The notes below the pieces were generated by a model that was not told where the DNA came from, ran no database searches, and saw only the letters and a list, made by a program, of their open reading frames with translations. This document shows positions 1-5,072 of a stretch of DNA of 6,316 nt, in pieces. Position numbers and translations under genes: made by a program. Each line of letters starts with the position of its first letter. Positions within the stretch are counted from its first letter, which is position 1. The DNA comes from Dehalococcoidia bacterium (GTDB taxonomy: Bacteria > Chloroflexota > Dehalococcoidia > GIF9 > AB-539-J10): contig DAOUSX010000066.1 in the NCBI GenBank assembly GCA_030627025.1, forward strand, positions 1-6,316, read 5' to 3'.

Positions 1-85
1 GAGAGGTGCTGGAGTGGCCTATCAGGCGCGCCTGGAGAGCGCGTGTCGCCTTTGGCGACCGTGGGTTCGAATCCCACCCTCTCCG
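1..85 (+). tRNA. tRNA-Ser, anticodon GGA, lacking only its first base at the window edge
   Basis: This is a class II (long variable arm) tRNA that decodes UCC and UCU serine codons. Acceptor bases 1-6 pair with 78-83, and C84 would pair with a G just left of the window. Base 85 is the G discriminator expected for tRNA-Ser. D stem 9-11 pairs with 23-25. Anticodon stem 27-31 (CGCGC) pairs with 39-43, and the loop CTGGAGA places the anticodon GGA at 34-36. The variable arm has a six-pair stem, 45-50 with 54-59, around a TTT loop. The T arm is GTGGG (61-65), TTCGAAT and CCCAC (73-77). CCA is not encoded (CTG follows), so it must be added by a nucleotidyltransferase. All stems pair perfectly, so the gene looks functional. 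Confidence 0.97.
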
Positions 86-234
86 CTGAAGTTGGGAAGG
101 TTCGTATATATCGAAGTTAACAATCATTACCCTCTAATGAACTTGAAGAATTATGAGAATTGGGAGAAGTGCTCTGTGCACTTGTGGGAGTGGTAAAAAT
201 ATAGGAAATGTTAACTAGATGAATCAGTTTTTAA
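86..234. other. Intergenic spacer between tRNA-Ser and the nuclease-like gene
   Basis: I see no convincing gene in this 149-base stretch. It holds a perfect six-pair inverted repeat, AAGTGC (167-172) and GCACTT (178-183) around a five-base loop. No T-run follows it, so it is not a convincing intrinsic terminator. An AGGAA at 203-207 is the only Shine-Dalgarno-like element before the next gene and lies too far (27 bases) from its ATG at 235. Open frames that run through the tRNA into this spacer are chance frames. No clear -35/-10 pair is evident, although the downstream gene presumably needs a promoter here. Confidence 0.5.
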
Positions 235-1449
235 ATGAATGTCTCTAAAGATTATTTCTATTTGAAAGGTAAAAACGCAGAGAAGATAGTCCACGACTTA
301 GCCATAAAAACATTTCTCACGGACTGGTGTTATTTAACCCCCAAATTACCTAACGGAAAAGAATTATGCGATCTGTTAGTAGTTTTCGATGATATTGCCA
401 TCATCTGGCAAATTAAAGACCTAAAGTTAAATAGGCAGGGTGAATACAATAAGGCAGAAGTTGAAAAAAATTTGCGACAACTCTCAGGGGCAAGAAGGCA
501 ATTATTTGATTTAAGAACGCCGCTAGAACTTGAAAATCCGCGAAGGGTAAAGGAAAATTTTGACCCTGCGACAATCAAGAGAATTTATCTTATATCTGTA
601 CTACTTGGAAAAGGAGAGGAAAAATTTTCCTTTGTTAGGAAAATTAAAAATTACATAGTCCATGTTTTTACTAAAGATTTCACGCAAATCGTCCTTAATG
701 AACTCAATACGATAAGCGACTTTACCAAATATTTGCGGATAAAAGAAGCTTTTCTTAAAAAAAATAAGCCCCTGGTTATTGTGGGTGGAGAGGAAGAATT
801 GCTTGCTTCGTATTTGATGGATAATCGCAGTTTTGCAAAATTTGAAGAGGCAGACTACATAATGATTGAAGAAGGATGTTGGAAGAATCTTCAAGGTAAA
901 CCAGAATATGAAGCAAAGAAAAAGGCTGACGAAATTAGTTATGGATGGGATAGCATAATCAATAGAGCGCACGAAGGATCATCTGAATATGAAGTGATAG
1001 CCAGAGAACTTGCCCGCCCTAATCGTTTTCACAGGCGCTATTTGGGTAAGGTATATTTTGATGCGCAGGTACGGGCACACAATGATAATACTTATGATTT
1101 ATTTCGTCGAACATTATTGGGAGACGGAATAACTTATTGCTTTCTCTTCGGAGACGATCCTGAACCAAGAGAAAGGAGAAAAGCAATGTTGCAAGCAATG
1201 TGTTGGATTGCCCGCGGGGTATATCCACAGAACAAAAAGGTATTAGGTATTGCAACTGAAAAGAAAATACAGCCAACCTGCTCTTATGATTTTTGTTTAA
1301 TGGATATACCGGCATGGACGGAGGAAAGTCAACAATATATAGAACAGCTTCAAAAGGATACAGGGATACTTCTTAATCCCACTATTGGTTACACACAGGA
1401 GGATGAATATCCTACTAGACTTGATCAAAATGAGCAACGGAATGGATAA
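235..1449 (+). CDS. Uncharacterised protein with an N-terminal PD-(D/E)XK nuclease-like domain
   Basis: This is a 404-residue soluble protein without a signal peptide or membrane segment. Residues 1-61 resemble the restriction-endonuclease-like core: Glu16 in a helix (KNAEKIVHDL), then after a strand and turn Asp46 (ELCDLLVVF), and 13 residues later Gln59-Ile-Lys61 (WQIKD). This E...D...QxK set is the variant, with Gln replacing the second acidic residue, known from Mrr-type and related nucleases. Metal-dependent DNA cleavage is therefore a reasonable but unproven inference. A charged helical stretch follows (about 68-95). I do not recognise residues about 170-404; they include a FLFGDDPEPRERR segment and several cysteines but no familiar ATPase or helicase motif. 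The start is the first possible one, since TAA lies directly before the ATG; no good ribosome site precedes it. The gene looks more AT-rich than the dprA-topA end. No partner methyltransferase or toxin-antitoxin mate is adjacent. It could be a defence or DNA-repair nuclease, or a protein that only keeps the fold. Confidence 0.85.
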   Translation: MNVSKDYFYLKGKNAEKIVHDLAIKTFLTDWCYLTPKLPNGKELCDLLVVFDDIAIIWQIKDLKLNRQGEYNKAEVEKNLRQLSGARRQLFDLRTPLELENPRRVKENFDPATIKRIYLISVLLGKGEEKFSFVRKIKNYIVHVFTKDFTQIVLNELNTISDFTKYLRIKEAFLKKNKPLVIVGGEEELLASYLMDNRSFAKFEEADYIMIEEGCWKNLQGKPEYEAKKKADEISYGWDSIINRAHEGSSEYEVIARELARPNRFHRRYLGKVYFDAQVRAHNDNTYDLFRRTLLGDGITYCFLFGDDPEPRERRKAMLQAMCWIARGVYPQNKKVLGIATEKKIQPTCSYDFCLMDIPAWTEESQQYIEQLQKDTGILLNPTIGYTQEDEYPTRLDQNEQRNG

Positions 1450-1490
1450 AATTGGGCTTGTATCCTGCTATAGGCGTAGAGTGATTTTCT

Positions 1491-1495
1491 AAGGA
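1491..1495 (+). promoter_or_regulatory. Ribosome binding site of the DUF71 gene
   Basis: AAGGA lies eight bases before the ATG at 1504, a normal Shine-Dalgarno distance, and supports that start. It sits in the 54-base gap after the nuclease-like gene. Confidence 0.7.
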
Positions 1496-1503
1496 CAAGT
1501 TAA

Positions 1504-2169
1504 ATGCCTGAAAAAGTCGTCTTCGGGTGGAGTGGTGGCAAGGACAGTACCTCGGCGCTTTATGAACTTCAGAAAAGCCGTAAATATGAAGTGCTATCGC
1601 TTCTGACAGCTATCAGAGAGGATTACGACAGGGTAAGCCTGCACGGTGTAAGGCGCAGTATGATAGAGCGTCAGGCTGAATGCCTTGGCTTGCCGTTGTA
1701 TGAAGTATTCGTTTCCCAGGGTGAGTTTACCCAGGAATACGAGTCCAAAATGATGGACGCTTCTCTTGAATTCCGAAACAAAGGTATCACCTCGGTGGTT
1801 TTCGGGGATATTTTCTTTGCCGACATAAGGAAATATCGAGAGGATAACCTGGCAAAGATAGGAATGAAAGGGATTTTCCCTTTATGGGGAAAGAACAGCG
1901 CGGAGCTTATCCAGACATTTATAAATTCAGGCTTCAAGGCTATTACCACCTGTGTTGACTCAAAGGTTCTCGATAAAACATTTGTGGGGAGGATGATTGA
2001 CAAGGATTTCTTAGCCGAGCTCCCGGCAAATGTTGACCCATGCGGCGAAAACGGTGAATTTCATTCATTTGTATTCGACGGTCCGATGTTTAAAACCAGG
2101 GTGCGATATACTACAGGAGAAATTGTGTTAAGAGACTCATTTTACTTTTGTGACTTACTGCCTGTTTAA
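1504..2169 (+). CDS. DUF71/COG2102 PP-loop ATPase (diphthine-ammonia ligase-like, bacterial subgroup)
   Basis: This is a 221-residue cytoplasmic protein of the adenine nucleotide alpha-hydrolase (HUP) fold, a usual length for the bacterial family. The ATP pyrophosphatase loop SGGKDS is at residues 10-15. The family's second signature, GENGEFHS, is at 181-188 and is preceded by DPC. VVFGDIFFADIR near the middle is also typical. Family knowledge: archaeal and eukaryotic members (Dph6) use ATP and ammonia to amidate diphthine on elongation factor 2. Bacteria lack diphthamide, and their ENGEFH-type members have been proposed, from genome context, to work in cobalamin salvage. Here the motif is the ENGEFH type, so I would not name it dph6. 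No B12 gene is visible in the window to support that role directly. It is 54 bases after the nuclease-like gene and 21 before the racemase gene, with which it probably shares a transcript. Family assignment is firm; the substrate is unknown. Confidence 0.93.
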   Translation: MPEKVVFGWSGGKDSTSALYELQKSRKYEVLSLLTAIREDYDRVSLHGVRRSMIERQAECLGLPLYEVFVSQGEFTQEYESKMMDASLEFRNKGITSVVFGDIFFADIRKYREDNLAKIGMKGIFPLWGKNSAELIQTFINSGFKAITTCVDSKVLDKTFVGRMIDKDFLAELPANVDPCGENGEFHSFVFDGPMFKTRVRYTTGEIVLRDSFYFCDLLPV

Positions 2170-2180
2170 GGCGTAAATAA

Positions 2181-2185
2181 AGGGG
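2181..2185 (+). promoter_or_regulatory. Ribosome binding site of the racemase gene
   Basis: AGGGG, preceded by A-rich sequence, ends five bases before the ATG at 2191 and fills the 21-base gap after the DUF71 gene. It supports the chosen start. Confidence 0.65.
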
Positions 2186-2190
2186 CAAAG

Positions 2191-2886
2191 ATGAAAACAA
2201 TTGGGTTAATCGGTGGAATGAGCTGGGAATCGACGGCGGAGTATTACCGGATTATGAATGAGGCAGTGAAAAAAAGGCTGGGCGGGCTTCATTCAGCTAA
2301 AATTGTGATGTACAGCCTCGATTTTGAGGAGATTGAGCAGCTTCAACACCAGGGAAAGTGGGATGAAGCAACAGATTTAATGGTGGATGCTGCAAGAAAG
2401 GTAGAAAAAGCTGGCGCAGATTTTGTTCTGATTTGCACCAATACAATGCATAAGATGGCTGAAGAAGTTGAGGCAAGTATAAATATTCCCCTGCTGCATA
2501 TTGCTGATGTTACCGCGGAAAAGATTGTTTCCTCGGGTTTGAAAAAGGTTGGTCTTTTAGGCTCTACATATACTATGGAGGAGGATTTCTGTAAAGGGCG
2601 TTTGATAGATAAATTTGGTCTCGGTGTCGTAGTTCCAAATGAGGCTGACCGACAGACAGTCCATAATATAATCTTTGAGGAATTGTGCGTAGGGAAGATA
2701 ACGAGTTCGTCAAGAGAGCAAGTTAAAACAATTATCCAAAAACTTATTGACCAAGGTGCCCAGGGAATTATCCTGGGCTGCACAGAGTTGCCCTCCCTGA
2801 TAAAGCAAAAAGATTGCTCTGTTCCCCTTTTTGATACTACTATGATACATGCTCAGGCGGCTGTGGATTACGCCTTTAGAGATTAG
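2191..2886 (+). CDS. Aspartate/glutamate-family amino-acid racemase (YgeA/RacX type)
   Basis: This 231-residue cytoplasmic protein is a full-length member of the cofactor-independent (PLP-free) Asp/Glu racemase family, made of two pseudo-symmetric alpha/beta domains. The N-terminus has the family signature IGLIGGMSWEST (residues 4-15). The first active-site segment is CTNTMHK (82-88) and the second is LGCTELP (195-201). In classical aspartate and glutamate racemases both catalytic residues are Cys. Aligning CTNT with the classical PCNT places Thr83 opposite the first Cys, giving a Thr83/Cys197 pair, as in E. coli YgeA. Such enzymes have been described as L-Asp/Glu-specific or as broad-spectrum racemases, so the exact amino acid cannot be called. 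D-amino acids made this way could feed cell-wall peptides or act in amino-acid metabolism. A good ribosome site precedes the ATG. The gene lies between the DUF71 and patatin genes; no functional link with them is evident. Confidence 0.93.
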   Translation: MKTIGLIGGMSWESTAEYYRIMNEAVKKRLGGLHSAKIVMYSLDFEEIEQLQHQGKWDEATDLMVDAARKVEKAGADFVLICTNTMHKMAEEVEASINIPLLHIADVTAEKIVSSGLKKVGLLGSTYTMEEDFCKGRLIDKFGLGVVVPNEADRQTVHNIIFEELCVGKITSSSREQVKTIIQKLIDQGAQGIILGCTELPSLIKQKDCSVPLFDTTMIHAQAAVDYAFRD

Positions 2887-2915
2887 GAATTTTATCTTGA
2901 TTGTAGCTGTGCAAT

Positions 2916-2922
2916 AAGGAGA
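2916..2922 (+). promoter_or_regulatory. Ribosome binding site that decides the patatin start
   Basis: AAGGAGA is the strongest Shine-Dalgarno match in the window. It ends three bases before an in-frame GTG (2926) but nine bases before an in-frame ATG (2932). The latter spacing is near optimal, so ATG at 2932 is preferred. Confidence 0.7.
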
Positions 2923-2931
2923 TTAGTGAAT

Positions 2932-3927
2932 ATGAAGCATCCAAAGGGCAAAACTCCTAAAGTTGGTTTAGCCCTGAGTGGTGGCACCGCTCGTGCAATG
3001 GCTCATATTGGAGTATTGAAAGCCCTGGAAGATGAATCCATCCCTATTGATATGATAAGCGGCACAAGTGCCGGAGCGCTTGCGGGTGCCTGCTATGCCA
3101 AAGAGAGAAATGCTGCCATTTTAGAGGAAATAATGCTAGGGCTAGATTGGCGAAAGCTAGCTGGCCTAGTTGACCTGAACCTGATATTGCTGTGGAAAGG
3201 ATTTGTGCAAGGACAGAGGGCTAAATCATTCTTGAGTTCCATTATTGGAAATGTAAGGTTCGAGGATTTAGAAATACCGCTTAGCGTTGTCGCCACTGAT
3301 ATTCGAAGCATGGAAGAAATTGTTATTAATGAAGGCTCAGTGGCAGAAGCAGTAAGAGCTAGCATTTCGATGCCAATGATATTCACACCGGTGAAGTGGA
3401 GAGGCAGATTTTTGATTGATGGTGGAGCGGTCAATCCCATGCCCGTGGATGTTGTCCGCAAGATGGGCGCTGAGGTCGTCATTGCTGTAAATACAACTGG
3501 CATATCTCAGCGAAGAAAACGGCGGAGTCGAGCTACAAAAGAAGTCAGGGATAAACCGATTCCCTACCCTGAAAGCACGCGCCTATCGATTGTAAAGAGG
3601 AGACTCAATAGTCTAATACGAGGAAATAAGGATAGGCTCAAGATATTCGATGAGCTTTCCAATGCTGCCAGAGCGAGGATTTACGCGGGTAGCGGGAAAA
3701 TAGACCCGCAAACCCCGAATATGTTCGAGGTTTTGATGCAGTTAATTAATGCTATGCAATATGAAAAAATCAGACTGGCAACGAAATCGGCAGATATAGT
3801 CATAGCGCCTGATCTTAGCTTCGTAGGGACATTTGCATTTTATAAAGGTGAGGAGGCTATAGACCAGGGGTATAAAGCTACAAAGAAAATGATGCCAAAG
3901 CTGCGAGAATTAATTCATTGTCCCTAG
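2932..3927 (+). CDS. Patatin-like phospholipase family protein (RssA/YlbK-like)
   Basis: From the ATG at 2932 this encodes 331 residues; a GTG two codons upstream (2926) would give 333. It is a serine acyl hydrolase with a Ser-Asp dyad. The glycine-rich oxyanion segment LSGGTARAMAHIGVL is near residues 15-29, the nucleophile elbow GTSAG at 44-48 (Ser46), and the catalytic Asp163 in DGGAVNPMP. All key elements are intact, so hydrolysis of phospholipid or other acyl esters is likely; the substrate is unknown. No signal peptide or membrane helix is seen, so it is probably cytoplasmic or peripheral. After the core comes a strongly basic stretch, QRRKRRSR at 193-200, within an extended charged region to about residue 250 that could touch acidic lipids or nucleic acid (inference). 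The C-terminal ADIVIAPDLS segment is common in this subfamily. A strong ribosome site precedes it; dprA follows after 32 bases. Confidence 0.92.
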   Translation: MKHPKGKTPKVGLALSGGTARAMAHIGVLKALEDESIPIDMISGTSAGALAGACYAKERNAAILEEIMLGLDWRKLAGLVDLNLILLWKGFVQGQRAKSFLSSIIGNVRFEDLEIPLSVVATDIRSMEEIVINEGSVAEAVRASISMPMIFTPVKWRGRFLIDGGAVNPMPVDVVRKMGAEVVIAVNTTGISQRRKRRSRATKEVRDKPIPYPESTRLSIVKRRLNSLIRGNKDRLKIFDELSNAARARIYAGSGKIDPQTPNMFEVLMQLINAMQYEKIRLATKSADIVIAPDLSFVGTFAFYKGEEAIDQGYKATKKMMPKLRELIHCP

Positions 3928-3959
3928 ATAGTGCCTGTGCTAAACTTCCCTTGAGTCGT

Positions 3960-5069
3960 ATGGCAAGTAAAAAAAATGAACTGAAATACTGGATAGGTTT
4001 TTCCAGGATACCCGGTATTGGCAAGGTCAGGATTTCGCGATTAAGAGAGCGCTTTGTTAATCTAGAAGATGCCTGGAATGCTCCCGTGAGCGAGTTAAAG
4101 CAAGCAGGCTTGGACTCACGGAGCGTAAATGCCATGGCTGCCTTACGCCCCAGAATTTCCCTGGATGATGAGATGGAGAAACTGGAGCGATATAAGATAA
4201 AAGTGCTTACCTATGAGGACCCTTCTTATCCTCCCAGGTTAAAGGAGATTTACGACTGCCCCCCAGTGCTTTATGTTCGAGGCAACTTACTGCCAAAAGA
4301 TGACCCCTACCTGGCAGTAGTAGGCACACGCAAGCCCACTGTATATGGCAGACAAGTAACCGAAGAAATCGTAGCTGACCTGGTGCAGAGCAGGATTATC
4401 GTCATTAGTGGTTTAGCTAGAGGAATCGATTCCATAGCTCATCGGACAGCATTAGATAGCGGTGGCGAGACTATCGCTGTTTTTGCCTCAGGACTGGATA
4501 TCGTCTACCCTGCTGACAATGCTAAACTAGCTCAGGCTATTATGGAGCATGGAGCATTGGTAAGCGAGTATCCTCTGGGGGTTAGACCAAAAGCTGATAA
4601 CTTTCCTCAACGTAATCGAATTATGAGTGGTTTAAGTCTCGGTGTGCTAGTAGTAGAGGCTGGTGAGAGAAGTGGTGCTTTAATCACTGCGCATCAGGCA
4701 GTAGAGCAAAACAGAGATGTTTTTGCTATTCCCGGCAGTATTCTTTCCCCAAGCAGCAAGGGAACTAACCATCTTATACAGGAAGGAGCTAAGTTGGTGT
4801 GCAATTGTAATGATATTCTGGAGGAGCTGAATTTAACCACGATGGCACAGCAACTGGAGATCAAGGAATTCCTACCTGCTAATGAGAAAGAATCACAGGT
4901 GTTAAATCAATTAACTTTCGAGCCAGGCCACATAGATGAAATTTGCCGGCGCAGTGGTTTGGCCATGCCGGAAGTAAGCAGCACACTGGCTATGCTAGAA
5001 CTGAAAGGAATAGCCAAGCAAGTTGGAAATATGAATTATGTGCTTAGTGGTAGAGTAGGCAAAGAATAA
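3960..5069 (+). CDS. dprA: DNA-processing protein DprA (Smf)
   Basis: From the ATG at 3960 this encodes 369 residues, a normal length. DprA binds single-stranded DNA in the cytoplasm and loads RecA on it during natural transformation; it is also widespread in bacteria not known to be competent. Domain order is complete: an N-terminal helix-hairpin-helix region (SRIPGIGKVRISRLRERF), the Rossmann-like core with YPPRLKEI and VVGTRKPTVYG (GTR at 122-124), SGLARGID (150-157), QRNRIMSGLS (Arg218-Asn219-Arg220), GALITA and SKGTNHLIQEGA, then a C-terminal winged-helix domain (about 300-367) of the kind often present. The start is uncertain because no good ribosome site precedes 3960. In-frame TTG codons at 3918, overlapping the patatin end, and 3951 are alternatives, but the ATG begins where DprA similarity begins. 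It ends three bases before topA. Confidence 0.96.
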   Translation: MASKKNELKYWIGFSRIPGIGKVRISRLRERFVNLEDAWNAPVSELKQAGLDSRSVNAMAALRPRISLDDEMEKLERYKIKVLTYEDPSYPPRLKEIYDCPPVLYVRGNLLPKDDPYLAVVGTRKPTVYGRQVTEEIVADLVQSRIIVISGLARGIDSIAHRTALDSGGETIAVFASGLDIVYPADNAKLAQAIMEHGALVSEYPLGVRPKADNFPQRNRIMSGLSLGVLVVEAGERSGALITAHQAVEQNRDVFAIPGSILSPSSKGTNHLIQEGAKLVCNCNDILEELNLTTMAQQLEIKEFLPANEKESQVLNQLTFEPGHIDEICRRSGLAMPEVSSTLAMLELKGIAKQVGNMNYVLSGRVGKE

Positions 5070-5072
5070 ATC

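Noticed and set aside
61..85. tRNA 3' end as an attachment site with a repeated copy downstream
   Set aside because: I searched by eye for a second copy of the GGTTCGAATCCC region to the right and found none; an integrase gene is also absent from the window.
167..183. Perfect six-pair hairpin between tRNA-Ser and the nuclease-like gene, considered as a terminator
   Set aside because: No T-run follows it and the downstream sequence is G-rich, so an intrinsic terminator is not supported.
14..196. 60-codon open frame on the + strand across the tRNA and spacer
   Set aside because: It overlaps nearly the whole tRNA-Ser gene, has no ribosome site and its translation is an artefact of tRNA sequence.
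330..1315. Three minus-strand open frames of 82-123 codons opposite the nuclease-like gene
   Set aside because: They are antisense shadows of a long coding frame with recognisable motifs; none shows a family motif or ribosome site.
1421..1450. Possible promoter: TTGATC and GATAAA with an 18-base spacer before the DUF71 gene
   Set aside because: Each box matches the consensus at only four of six positions, which is frequent by chance in AT-rich DNA; not strong enough to annotate.
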